A stretch of 64,000 nt of DNA from Mesostigma viride (taxonomy: Eukaryota > Streptophyta > Mesostigmatophyceae > Mesostigmatales > Mesostigmataceae), in the NCBI GenBank assembly GCA_009746045.1, contig RPFO01000513.1:2501-66500 (forward strand). Reading direction: 5' to 3'. Shown piece by piece: positions 12,354 to 25,182 of this stretch. Each line of letters starts with the position of its first letter. Positions within the stretch are counted from its first letter, which is position 1. Made by a program: the position numbers and the translations under genes. The notes beneath the pieces are model-generated. The model saw only the letters and a list, made by a program, of their open reading frames with translations. It was not told the DNA's origin and did not search any database.

Positions 12354-13698
12354 CCCATAGTCCGCTGACCCATTTTTGGCACTTTCATACCCCTGAAAAT
12401 GAAAAAAATCATAACTCACAGGCCACAACTCCAAATACCCCCAACCAAGATGCTAGGAGTATCTACACTTCAAGGGCTTTCAGAATATGCAATAATACCA
12501 CGGGTTTATCAAAGCATTTGGATGATAGCTCCAGTCAAAGCTGGCCAAAAGACGATCTTTTTTCCCCAAGGAAAAGTCTACCCCCCCTAACTTCCCAGGG
12601 AGGGCAGGGAATCTCAATACCAACATTGGACAACTTAGTTGGATAGTCCAATGGGGGTTTCCTTGGGTCAGACCACCCGGATAACCCATTACCCCTATAT
12701 AACGTGCTCATACATGTGTGTGGGTTACGCGCGTGTAAACAGCTATCTATGACATGCAGCACAATAATGCATTATAACAAGCTATCACAGGCTGCCAAAA
12801 GTGCTGGAATACAAACACGTTGCCTACCTGCACTGACGGAGTGGTATATGTACTCCAAAGAAATGCCCAAAACTGGGCACTTTCAGGGCTAATACCACTC
12901 TTTACAACAGGCATGGAACTTGCTGAAATATGCATGGATAAAATCGTCATTCATAATGCATGGGATACGTATTCCGCTGCAAACAACACGCAAATACGTT
13001 GTCGTACCTGGCTCGTTCATGGCCTACCCGGATTCCGCTGGCCGGGACCCTCATATCTCACACATACTGATGCTCTACAGGCAAAGGCCGCCATAGCCGC
13101 ATACTTCATGATCCGCCATGGCTACCAGGTCGATGTTCCGTGCAAAGATGGCCACTAAACTAGTCCGCATTCTCAGCAAACGCTGCAGCTGACGTCCCTT
13201 ACCCAAACTGGATGCCCGGGCTGGCGCAGATTGCCCGGCCATAGGGAGAAAATCGACCTATGATAAGCTATGAATCATCTGGAACTGACGACCAGGAAAG
13301 TCATATTTTCCTACCTGTATTTTCCTAACCCTATAAATCTGGCGGTGCCTGACCTACGAAAATCATGCATCGTCATTCTGAGCAACATTCTGAACCGTTT
13401 CAAGCCGTGAGACGCAAAAATTTCGTGACAGCGGCACGTTGGCAGCCATATCTTATTACGCGCGCGCGCGAGCGAAAATTTCCCGCCAAAGTCACGTGAT
13501 ACATTCTCAATGCACGTTGTAATTACCAGGCTATGGCGAATATTACCCCCAAACCTATGCATCACCTTCGTCCCTAAGTGTTCCCGGACCCACCGGACCA
13601 CTGACATCCGTCACAGGTGGCGCGGCGCTCACGGCGCGGCGCGAAATTCGACCGTTAGTCAAACTACCCGACAGGTCGGGTAGTTTACGGACTATGGG
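12354..13698 (+). mobile_element. piggyBac-like non-autonomous element, copy 2
   Basis: 1,345 bp with the same CCCATAGTCCG termini and TTAA flanks (12350-12353, 13699-13702). Essentially identical to copies 3 and 4. It arose by block amplification, not by an independent insertion. Confidence 0.9.
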
Positions 13699-13702
13699 TT
13701 AA

Positions 13703-15825
13703 TGATGAGGATTCAGGCTCCCATGGTGTCTCCATGGCCCGTCTACGTACATGAATGGCAAGTATGTAATTAATGAGGAGGATTCAGGCTCCCATGGTGT
13801 CATCATGGCCCGTGTACGAACATGGATGGCATGTATGTAGTTAATGATGAGGATTCAGGCTCCCATGGTGTCATCATGGCCCGTCTACGTACATGGATGG
13901 CATTTATGTAATTAATGATGAGGATTCAGGCTCCCATGGTGTCATCATGGCTTGTCTACGTACATGGATGGCATTTATGTAATTAATGATGAGGATTCAG
14001 GCTCCCATGGTGTCTCCATGGCCCGTCTACGTACATGAATGGCAAGTATGTAATTAATGAGGAGGATTCAGGCTCCCATGGTGTCATCATGGCCCGTGTA
14101 CGTACATGGATGGCATGTATGTAATTAATGATGAGGATTCAGGCTCCCATGGTGTCATCATGGCCCGTCTACGTACATGGATGTCATTTATGTAATTAAT
14201 GATGAGGATTCAGGCTCCCATGGTGTCATCATGGCCCGTCTACGTACATGGATGTCAAAGAAAAAAAAAATGATGAGGATTCAGGCTCCCATGGGGTCAT
14301 CATGGCTTGTCTACGTACATGGATGGCATGTATGTAATTAATGAGGAGGATTCAGGCTCCCATGGTGTCTCCATGGCTGGCCTACGTACATGAATGGCAT
14401 TTATGTAATTAATGATGAGGATTCAGGCTCCCATGGTGTCATCATTGCCCGTGTACGTACATGGATGGCATTTTTGTATATAATGATGAGGATTCAGGCT
14501 CCCATGGTGTCATCATGGCCCGTCTACGTACATGGATGGCATTTTTGTATATAATGATGAGGATTCAGGCTCCCATGGTGTCATCATGGCTTGTCTACGT
14601 ACATGGATGGCATTTATGTAATTAATGATGAGGATTCAGGCTCCCATGGTGTCATCATGGCCCGTCTACGTACATGGATGGCCTTTATGTAAGTAATGAT
14701 GAGGATTCAGGCTCCCATGGTGTCATCATGGCCCGTCTACGTACATGGATGTCAAGGAATAGTAAATGATGAGGATTCAGGCTCCCATGGTGTCTCCATG
14801 GTCCGTCTACGTACATGAATGGCAAGTATGTAATTAATGATGAGGATTCAGGCTCCCATGGTGTCATCATGGCTGGCCTACGTACATGAATGGCATTTAT
14901 GTAATTAATGATGAGGATTCAGGCTCCCATGGTGTCATCATGGCCCGTCTACGTACATGGATGGCATTTTTGTATATAATGATGAGGATTCAGGCTCCCA
15001 TGGGGTCATCATGGCTTGTCTACGTACATGGTTGGCATTTATGTAATTAATGAGGAGGATTCAGGCTCCCATGGTGTCTCCATGGCCCGTCTACGTACAT
15101 GAATGGCAAGTATGTAATTAATGATGAGGATTCAGGCTCCCATGGTGTCATCATGGCCCGTCTACGTACATGGTTGGCATTTATGTAATTAATGAGGAGG
15201 ATTCAGGCTCCCATGGTGTCATCATGGCCCGTCTACGTACATGGATGTCAAGGAATAGTAAATGATGAGGATTCAGGCTCCCATGGTGTCATCATGGCCC
15301 GTCTACGTACATGGATGTCAAGGAATAGTAAATGATGAGGATTCAGGCTCCCATGGTGTCTCCATGGCCCGTCTACGTACATGAATGGCAAGTATGTAAT
15401 TAATGATGAGGATTCAGGCTCCCATGGTGTCATCATGGCTGGCCTACGTACATGGTTGGCATTTATGTAATTAATGATGAGGATTCAGGCTCCCATGGGG
15501 TCATCATGGCCCGTCTACGTACATGGATGGCATTTTTGTATATAATGATGAGGATTCAGGCTCCCATGGTGTCATCATGGCTTGTCTACGTACATGGATG
15601 GCATTTATGTAATTAATGATGAGGATTCAGGCTCCCATGGTGTCTCCATGGCCCGTCTACGTACATGAATGGCAAGTATGTAATTAATGAGGAGGATTCA
15701 GGCTCCCATGGTGTCATCATGGCCCGTGTACGTACATGGATGGCATGTATGTAGTTAATGATGAGGATTCAGGCTCCCATGGTGTCATCATGGCTTGTCT
15801 ACGTACATGGATGGCATTTATGTAA
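13703..15825 (-). repeat. Satellite block of higher-order repeat, unit 2
   Basis: Same order of satellite variants as 10227-12349. Confidence 0.95.
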
Positions 15826-15829
15826 TTAA

Positions 15830-17174
15830 CCCATAGTCCGCTGACCCATTTTTGGCACTTTCATACCCCTGAAAATGAAAAAAATCATAACTCACAGGCC
15901 ACAACTCCAAATACCCCCAACCAAGATGCTAGGAGTATCTACACTTCAAGGGCTTTCAGAATATGCAATAATACCACGGGTTTATCAAAGCATTTGGATG
16001 ATAGCTCCAGTCAAAGCTGGCCAAAAGACGATCTTTTTTCCCCAAGGAAAAGTCTACCCCCCCTAACTTCCCAGGGAGGGCAGGGAATCTCAATACCAAC
16101 ATTGGACAACTTAGTTGGATAGTCCAATGGGGGTTTCCTTGGGTCAGACCACCCGGATAACCCATTACCCCTATATAACGTGCTCATACATGTGTGTGGG
16201 TTACGCGCGTGTAAACAGCTATCTATGACATGCAGCACAATAATGCATTATAACAAGCTATCACAGGCTGCCAAAAGTGCTGGAATACAAACACGTTGCC
16301 TACCTGCACTGACGGAGTGGTATATGTACTCCAAAGAAATGCCCAAAACTGGGCACTTTCAGGGCTAATACCACTCTTTACAACAGGCATGGAACTTGCT
16401 GAAATATGCATGGATAAAATCGTCATTCATAATGCATGGGATACGTATTCCGCTGCAAACAACACGCAAATACGTTGTCGTACCTGGCTCGTTCATGGCC
16501 TACCCGGATTCCGCTGGCCGGGACCCTCATATCTCACACATACTGATGCTCTACAGGCAAAGGCCGCCATAGCCGCATACTTCATGATCCGCCATGGCTA
16601 CCAGGTCGATGTTCCGTGCAAAGATGGCCACTAAACTAGTCCGCATTCTCAGCAAACGCTGCAGCTGACGTCCCTTACCCAAACTGGATGCCCGGGCTGG
16701 CGCAGATTGCCCGGCCATAGGGAGAAAATCGACCTATGATAAGCTATGAATCATCTGGAACTGACGACCAGGAAAGTCATATTTTCCTACCTGTATTTTC
16801 CTAACCCTATAAATCTGGCGGTGCCTGACCTACGAAAATCATGCATCGTCATTCTGAGCAACATTCTGAACCGTTTCAAGCCGTGAGACGCAAAAATTTC
16901 GTGACAGCGGCACGTTGGCAGCCATATCTTATTACGCGCGCGCGCGAGCGAAAATTTCCCGCCAAAGTCACGTGATACATTCTCAATGCACGTTGTAATT
17001 ACCAGGCTATGGCGAATATTACCCCCAAACCTATGCATCACCTTCGTCCCTAAGTGTTCCCGGACCCACCGGACCACTGACATCCGTCACAGGTGGCGCG
17101 GCGCTCACGGCGCGGCGCGAAATTCGACCGTTAGTCAAACTACCCGACAGGTCGGGTAGTTTACGGACTATGGG
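15830..17174 (+). mobile_element. piggyBac-like non-autonomous element, copy 3
   Basis: 1,345 bp, TTAA-flanked, same termini as copy 2; part of the third 3,476-bp block. Confidence 0.9.
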
Positions 17175-17178
17175 TTAA

Positions 17179-19301
17179 TGATGAGGATTCAGGCTCCCAT
17201 GGTGTCTCCATGGCCCGTCTACGTACATGAATGGCAAGTATGTAATTAATGAGGAGGATTCAGGCTCCCATGGTGTCATCATGGCCCGTGTACGAACATG
17301 GATGGCATGTATGTAGTTAATGATGAGGATTCAGGCTCCCATGGTGTCATCATGGCCCGTCTACGTACATGGATGGCATTTATGTAATTAATGATGAGGA
17401 TTCAGGCTCCCATGGTGTCATCATGGCTTGTCTACGTACATGGATGGCATTTATGTAATTAATGATGAGGATTCAGGCTCCCATGGTGTCTCCATGGCCC
17501 GTCTACGTACATGAATGGCAAGTATGTAATTAATGAGGAGGATTCAGGCTCCCATGGTGTCATCATGGCCCGTGTACGTACATGGATGGCATGTATGTAA
17601 TTAATGATGAGGATTCAGGCTCCCATGGTGTCATCATGGCCCGTCTACGTACATGGATGTCATTTATGTAATTAATGATGAGGATTCAGGCTCCCATGGT
17701 GTCATCATGGCCCGTCTACGTACATGGATGTCAAAGAAAAAAAAAATGATGAGGATTCAGGCTCCCATGGGGTCATCATGGCTTGTCTACGTACATGGAT
17801 GGCATGTATGTAATTAATGAGGAGGATTCAGGCTCCCATGGTGTCTCCATGGCTGGCCTACGTACATGAATGGCATTTATGTAATTAATGATGAGGATTC
17901 AGGCTCCCATGGTGTCATCATTGCCCGTGTACGTACATGGATGGCATTTTTGTATATAATGATGAGGATTCAGGCTCCCATGGTGTCATCATGGCCCGTC
18001 TACGTACATGGATGGCATTTTTGTATATAATGATGAGGATTCAGGCTCCCATGGTGTCATCATGGCTTGTCTACGTACATGGATGGCATTTATGTAATTA
18101 ATGATGAGGATTCAGGCTCCCATGGTGTCATCATGGCCCGTCTACGTACATGGATGGCCTTTATGTAAGTAATGATGAGGATTCAGGCTCCCATGGTGTC
18201 ATCATGGCCCGTCTACGTACATGGATGTCAAGGAATAGTAAATGATGAGGATTCAGGCTCCCATGGTGTCTCCATGGTCCGTCTACGTACATGAATGGCA
18301 AGTATGTAATTAATGATGAGGATTCAGGCTCCCATGGTGTCATCATGGCTGGCCTACGTACATGAATGGCATTTATGTAATTAATGATGAGGATTCAGGC
18401 TCCCATGGTGTCATCATGGCCCGTCTACGTACATGGATGGCATTTTTGTATATAATGATGAGGATTCAGGCTCCCATGGGGTCATCATGGCTTGTCTACG
18501 TACATGGTTGGCATTTATGTAATTAATGAGGAGGATTCAGGCTCCCATGGTGTCTCCATGGCCCGTCTACGTACATGAATGGCAAGTATGTAATTAATGA
18601 TGAGGATTCAGGCTCCCATGGTGTCATCATGGCCCGTCTACGTACATGGTTGGCATTTATGTAATTAATGAGGAGGATTCAGGCTCCCATGGTGTCATCA
18701 TGGCCCGTCTACGTACATGGATGTCAAGGAATAGTAAATGATGAGGATTCAGGCTCCCATGGTGTCATCATGGCCCGTCTACGTACATGGATGTCAAGGA
18801 ATAGTAAATGATGAGGATTCAGGCTCCCATGGTGTCTCCATGGCCCGTCTACGTACATGAATGGCAAGTATGTAATTAATGATGAGGATTCAGGCTCCCA
18901 TGGTGTCATCATGGCTGGCCTACGTACATGGTTGGCATTTATGTAATTAATGATGAGGATTCAGGCTCCCATGGGGTCATCATGGCCCGTCTACGTACAT
19001 GGATGGCATTTTTGTATATAATGATGAGGATTCAGGCTCCCATGGTGTCATCATGGCTTGTCTACGTACATGGATGGCATTTATGTAATTAATGATGAGG
19101 ATTCAGGCTCCCATGGTGTCTCCATGGCCCGTCTACGTACATGAATGGCAAGTATGTAATTAATGAGGAGGATTCAGGCTCCCATGGTGTCATCATGGCC
19201 CGTGTACGTACATGGATGGCATGTATGTAGTTAATGATGAGGATTCAGGCTCCCATGGTGTCATCATGGCTTGTCTACGTACATGGATGGCATTTATGTA
19301 A
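17179..19301 (-). repeat. Satellite block of higher-order repeat, unit 3
   Basis: Same order of satellite variants as the two preceding blocks. Confidence 0.95.
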
Positions 19302-19305
19302 TTAA

Positions 19306-20651
19306 CCCATAGTCCGCTGACCCATTTTTGGCACTTTCATACCCCTGAAAATGAAAAAAATCATAACTCACAGGCCACAACTCCAAATACCCCCAACCAA
19401 GATGCTAGGAGTATCTACACTTCAAGGGCTTTCAGAATATGCAATAATACCACGGGTTTATCAAAGCATTTGGATGATAGCTCCAGTCAAAGCTGGCCAA
19501 AAGACGATCTTTTTTCCCCAAGGAAAAGTCTACCCCCCCCTAACTTCCCAGGGAGGGCAGGGAATCTCAATACCAACATTGGACAACTTAGTTGGATAGT
19601 CCAATGGGGGTTTCCTTGGGTCAGACCACCCGGATAACCCATTACCCCTATATAACGTGCTCATACATGTGTGTGGGTTACGCGCGTGTAAACAGCTATC
19701 TATGACATGCAGCACAATAATGCATTATAACAAGCTATCACAGGCTGCCAAAAGTGCTGGAATACAAACACGTTGCCTACCTGCACTGACGGAGTGGTAT
19801 ATGTACTCCAAAGAAATGCCCAAAACTGGGCACTTTCAGGGCTAATACCACTCTTTACAACAGGCATGGAACTTGCTGAAATATGCATGGATAAAATCGT
19901 CATTCATAATGCATGGGATACGTATTCCGCTGCAAACAACACGCAAATACGTTGTCGTACCTGGCTCGTTCATGGCCTACCCGGATTCCGCTGGCCGGGA
20001 CCCTCATATCTCACACATACTGATGCTCTACAGGCAAAGGCCGCCATAGCCGCATACTTCATGATCCGCCATGGCTACCAGGTCGATGTTCCGTGCAAAG
20101 ATGGCCACTAAACTAGTCCGCATTCTCAGCAAACGCTGCAGCTGACGTCCCTTACCCAAACTGGATGCCCGGGCTGGCGCAGATTGCCCGGCCATAGGGA
20201 GAAAATCGACCTATGATAAGCTATGAATCATCTGGAACTGACGACCAGGAAAGTCATATTTTCCTACCTGTATTTTCCTAACCCTATAAATCTGGCGGTG
20301 CCTGACCTACGAAAATCATGCATCGTCATTCTGAGCAACATTCTGAACCGTTTCAAGCCGTGAGACGCAAAAATTTCGTGACAGCGGCACGTTGGCAGCC
20401 ATATCTTATTACGCGCGCGCGCGAGCGAAAATTTCCCGCCAAAGTCACGTGATACATTCTCAATGCACGTTGTAATTACCAGGCTATGGCGAATATTACC
20501 CCCAAACCTATGCATCACCTTCGTCCCTAAGTGTTCCCGGACCCACCGGACCACTGACATCCGTCACAGGTGGCGCGGCGCTCACGGCGCGGCGCGAAAT
20601 TCGACCGTTAGTCAAACTACCCGACAGGTCGGGTAGTTTACGGACTATGGG
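19306..20651 (+). mobile_element. piggyBac-like non-autonomous element, copy 4
   Basis: 1,346 bp; one extra C in the C-tract near 19535 distinguishes it from copies 2 and 3. TTAA flanks and 11-bp terminal repeats are intact. Confidence 0.9.
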
Positions 20652-20655
20652 TTAA

Positions 20656-23605
20656 TGATGAGGATTCAGGCTCCCATGGTGTCTCCATGGCCCGTCTACG
20701 TACATGAATGGCAAGTATGTAATTAATGAGGAGGATTCAGGCTCCCATGGTGTCATCATGGCCCGTGTACGAACATGGATGGCATGTATGTAGTTAATGA
20801 TGAGGATTCAGGCTCCCATGGTGTCATCATGGCCCGTCTACGTACATGGATGGCATTTATGTAATTAATGATGAGGATTCAGGCTCCCATGGTGTCATCA
20901 TGGCTTGTCTACGTACATGGATGGCATTTATGTAATTAATGATGAGGATTCAGGCTCCCATGGTGTCTCCATGGCCCGTCTACGTACATGAATGGCAAGT
21001 ATGTAATTAATGAGGAGGATTCAGGCTCCCATGGTGTCATCATGGCCCGTGTACGTACATGGATGGCATGTATGTAATTAATGATGAGGATTCAGGCTCC
21101 CATGGTGTCATCATGGCCCGTCTACGTACATGGATGTCATTTATGTAATTAATGATGAGGATTCAGGCTCCCATGGTGTCATCATGGCCCGTCTACGTAC
21201 ATGGATGTCAAAGAAAAAAAAAATGATGAGGATTCAGGCTCCCATGGGGTCATCATGGCTTGTCTACGTACATGGATGGCATGTATGTAATTAATGAGGA
21301 GGATTCAGGCTCCCATGGTGTCTCCATGGCTGGCCTACGTACATGAATGGCATTTATGTAATTAATGATGAGGATTCAGGCTCCCATGGTGTCATCATTG
21401 CCCGTGTACGTACATGGATGGCATTTTTGTATATAATGATGAGGATTCAGGCTCCCATGGTGTCATCATGGCCCGTCTACGTACATGGATGGCATTTTTG
21501 TATATAATGATGAGGATTCAGGCTCCCATGGTGTCATCATGGCTTGTCTACGTACATGGATGGCATTTATGTAATTAATGATGAGGATTCAGGCTCCCAT
21601 GGTGTCATCATGGCCCGTCTACGTACATGGATGGCCTTTATGTAAGTAATGATGAGGATTCAGGCTCCCATGGTGTCATCATGGCCCGTCTACGTACATG
21701 GATGTCAAGGAATAGTAAATGATGAGGATTCAGGCTCCCATGGTGTCTCCATGGTCCGTCTACGTACATGAATGGCAAGTATGTAATTAATGATGAGGAT
21801 TCAGGCTCCCATGGTGTCATCATGGCTGGCCTACGTACATGAATGGCATTTATGTAATTAATGATGAGGATTCAGGCTCCCATGGTGTCATCATGGCCCG
21901 TCTACGTACATGGATGGCATTTTTGTATATAATGATGAGGATTCAGGCTCCCATGGGGTCATCATGGCTTGTCTACGTACATGGTTGGCATTTATGTAAT
22001 TAATGAGGAGGATTCAGGCTCCCATGGTGTCTCCATGGCCCGTCTACGTACATGAATGGCAAGTATGTAATTAATGATGAGGATTCAGGCTCCCATGGTG
22101 TCATCATGGCCCGTCTACGTACATGGTTGGCATTTATGTAATTAATGAGGAGGATTCAGGCTCCCATGGTGTCATCATGGCCCGTCTACGTACATGGATG
22201 TCAAGGAATAGTAAATGATGAGGATTCAGGCTCCCATGGTGTCATCATGGCCCGTCTACGTACATGGATGTCAAGGAATAGTAAATGATGAGGATTCAGG
22301 CTCCCATGGTGTCTCCATGGCCCGTCTACGTACATGAATGGCAAGTATGTAATTAATGATGAGGATTCAGGCTCCCATGGTGTCATCATGGCTGGCCTAC
22401 GTACATGGTTGGCATTTATGTAATTAATGATGAGGATTCAGGCTCCCATGGGTCATCATGGCCCGTCTACGTACATGGATGGCATTTTTGTATATAATGA
22501 TGAGGATTCAGGCTCCCATGGTGTCATCATGGCTTGTCTACGTACATGGATGGCATTTATGTAATTAATGATGAGGATTCAGGCTCCCATGGTGTCTCCA
22601 TGGCCCGTCTACGTACATGAATGGCAAGTATGTAATTAATGAGGAGGATTCAGGCTCCCATGGTGTCATCATGGCCCGTGTACGTACATGGATGGCATGT
22701 ATGTAGTTAATGATGAGGATTCAGGCTCCCATGGTGTCATCATGGCCCGTCTACGTACATGGATGGCATTTATGTAATTAATGATGAGGATTCAGGCTCC
22801 CATGGTGTCATCATGGCTTGTCTACGTACATGGATGGCATTTATGTAATTAATGATGAGGATTCAGGCTCCCATGGTGTCTCCATGGCCCGTCTACGTAC
22901 ATGAATGGCAAGTATGTAATTAATGAGGAGGATTCAGGCTCCCATGGTGTCATCATGGCTGGCCTACGTACATGAATGGCATTTATGTAATTAATGATGA
23001 GGATTCAGGCTCCCATGGTGTCATCATGGCCCGTCTACGTACATGGATGGCATTTATGTAATTAATGATGAGGATTCAGGCTCCCATGGTGTCATCATGG
23101 CCCGTCTACGTACATGGATGTCAAGGAATAGTAAATGATGAGGATTCAGGCTCCCATGGTGTCTCCATGGCCCGTCTACGTACATGAATGGCAAGTATGT
23201 AATTAATGATGAGGATTCAGGCTCCCATGGTGTCATAATGGCCTGTCTACGTACATGGATGTCATTTATGTAATTAATGATGAGGATTCAGGCTCCCATG
23301 GTGTCATCATGGCCCGTCTACGTACATGGATGTCAAAGAAAAAATGATGAGGATTCAGGCTCCCATGGTGTCATCATGGCTTGTCTACGTACATGGATGG
23401 CATGTATGTAATTAATGAGGAGGATTCAGGCTCCCATGGTGTCTCCATGGCTGGCCTACGTACATGGATGTCAAGGAATAGTAAATCATGAGGATTCAGG
23501 CTCCCATGGTGTCATCATGGCCCGTCCACGTACATGGATGTCAAGGAATAGTAAATGATGAGGATTCAGGCTCCCATGGTGTCATCATGGCCCGTCTACG
23601 TACAT
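20656..23605 (-). repeat. Satellite block of unit 4 and distal satellite
   Basis: Follows the variant order of units 1-3 to about 22.74 kb, then continues with differently ordered units up to the insertion point of the tyrosine-recombinase retrotransposon. Confidence 0.94.
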
Positions 23606-23814
23606 TTGGTGAGCTATGCTCATTTTATCTATGACTAACCTGCTGAGCGGAGAATGCAACGCCGTATAGCACCAAAAGAAAAAATAATTTTAGAAAAAAT
23701 ATTTTTTTGTGCTGGCACCCGTACCCCAGCCACCCAGGTAGGGGTTGGCTGGAGAGGTGGTTGCTATAAAGGGTGGGCTTCCATTCTAGGGAAGCAGGTT
23801 GTTTTCTTTTGCCT
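23606..23814 (+). repeat. Split direct repeat A1 with likely promoter
   Basis: 209 bp matching A2. It contains a CTATAAAG TATA-like box near 23764, about 120 bp upstream of the ORF1 start. It therefore probably carries the element promoter. Confidence 0.9.
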
Positions 23815-23882
23815 GAGAACCTCACGTGACCACAACACAAAAAACAAAACGCAAGATAACACATCAAGCAGTATAACCTACC

Positions 23883-24986
23883 ATGTCCACAGTGAGAGCC
23901 CCAGACCGGAATTTCCTAGCGAAACTCAAGCAAGCAGCCAAGGAGGGATGCACCCCAAAGGAGGCCGCCACTGCGGTTCAGAAGATCCTAGGGGAGGGGA
24001 ACTGGCTAGAGCGGATCCAGAAGCTCACTCCGGGGCGTGCCAAGAACGTCATGGACGTCCTGGAGGAACGGGGGTTTGTCAGCGACTGGGATGGGGAGGA
24101 GGCCCTGGCCGATGTGCTAGCAGCGCAACTGGGGGAGGCTATTGCAGAGCCGGACCCACCAGTGTCAGCAGGTGCGGTGGGAACGGGGGGTGTTCCCCCT
24201 TCGGCAGGTGGAAGCGGAGGGGCGGGGCATGGTGGAGCGGGCGCTGGGGAGGACGATGGCGCTCCTGGGGCGATCGACCAGGCTGTGGCGGACCTGGACC
24301 GAAACCTAGGTCGGCTGCTGGGGACCGAGACGGGCTATGCAACGCCAGCTGGAGGGCTTCCATCCCGGCCGGGCAACGCCCGCACTGGCGGAGATATTGG
24401 CGACCTAATATCGGCTATGTCGAAGCTGCTGGACCAGGCAAAGACTCCAGCAGCTGCAAGCCCAGCCGCAGCGACGGCTGCTGGCAGACTGGCGCGCACG
24501 AAGGGGGTGGCGCTGAGTGGGCATGCAGTGCCGGTGCTGGTGAGCAACATGCTGGAGGCGGTGCTGCCAGGAATGCTGGACTACGCGGAGAGCGTGGGGG
24601 GGAAGTCCATCCGTGCATCGTTAATGCTGACGATGCACGGCAGCTCAGCCAGCGGGGAGAGGCGGATGCTGCTCCTGCAGATGGCAGGAATTCTGGACAC
24701 GATGGTGACAGAATTTGGCTACTGGGCCACGCCACGCTCCGAAGTAATTCTGGAGCTGGCAGCAGCCGAGTACCTGGCAAAGCTGATCACGGCATGCCAG
24801 CTGGTGGATGTGGGGTCGACGGGTTGGAAGGGGACGCCGTCGGCAATGCTGCCATTCCAGGAGGGTGGAGCAATGCTGGCGTCTCCGGCGGTGCGGGCGG
24901 CGATGAGCATGGGGAAGCTGCAGCACAAGCTGGAGCAGGGTCCCGGCAAGAAGGGGCAGGGCGGCCCGTCCAACAACAACAAGTGA
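23883..24986 (+). CDS. ORF1, gag-like protein of PAT-type element
   Basis: A 367-residue protein starting at the first ATG after repeat A1. Position and size fit the gag-like ORF1 of DIRS/PAT elements, which is thought to bind element RNA. I see no zinc knuckle. Residues 1-85 are rich in charged helices, about 95-130 is a Gly/Ala/Ser-rich linker, and about 185-350 is an Ala/Leu/Met-rich helical region that could be the capsid-like part. The C-terminus is basic and Gln/Asn-rich. It ends 197 bp before the ORF2 frame opens. A 505-residue frame overlapping it in another phase has the composition of a shadow frame of GC-rich DNA and is ignored. The coding call rests on position, length and codon bias; no family motif is visible. 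Confidence 0.8.
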   Translation: MSTVRAPDRNFLAKLKQAAKEGCTPKEAATAVQKILGEGNWLERIQKLTPGRAKNVMDVLEERGFVSDWDGEEALADVLAAQLGEAIAEPDPPVSAGAVGTGGVPPSAGGSGGAGHGGAGAGEDDGAPGAIDQAVADLDRNLGRLLGTETGYATPAGGLPSRPGNARTGGDIGDLISAMSKLLDQAKTPAAASPAAATAAGRLARTKGVALSGHAVPVLVSNMLEAVLPGMLDYAESVGGKSIRASLMLTMHGSSASGERRMLLLQMAGILDTMVTEFGYWATPRSEVILELAAAEYLAKLITACQLVDVGSTGWKGTPSAMLPFQEGGAMLASPAVRAAMSMGKLQHKLEQGPGKKGQGGPSNNNK

Positions 24987-25182
24987 GGGAGCGGTGCCTT
25001 CTTCCACTACCTCTTCCAGCACCCCTGCCACCTCGTGACTGGTGGCAGCAGGTACGCTCAGGCCGTAGGCGCGATAGGATGAGTCGGGCTTTTAATGCTC
25101 GCACACTAGCCTGTCAGACGGTTAGGGCGTTAAACTGGATGGGGGGGGGGGGCGAGACCCGCCTGCTGTAGGTTCAGCCCGT

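Larger units (their letters stand above)
8879..22740. repeat. 3,476-bp higher-order repeat, four copies
   Basis: Four successive blocks, each made of one piggyBac-like element (~1.34 kb) plus 2.13 kb of satellite, repeat with a period of 3,471, 3,476 and 3,476 bp (element starts 8883, 12354, 15830, 19306). Satellite variants in each block occur in the same order, so the block was copied as a whole after the element inserted. The 3,471 spacing reflects a 6-bp deletion and a 1-bp C-tract gain in copy 1. Copy 4 runs into a diverged satellite order near 22.74 kb. Confidence 0.93.

Noticed and set aside
6749-23236. Repeated 60-62-residue minus-strand frames (MMTPWEPESSS...)
   Set aside because: They arise from the 70/71-bp satellite period, occur only where units happen to keep phase, and have no start context or domain.
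23654-25171. 505-residue frame overlapping ORF1 of the PAT-type element
   Set aside because: Shadow frame in GC-rich DNA; ORF1 has the correct position and start, and the overlapping frame shows no domain.
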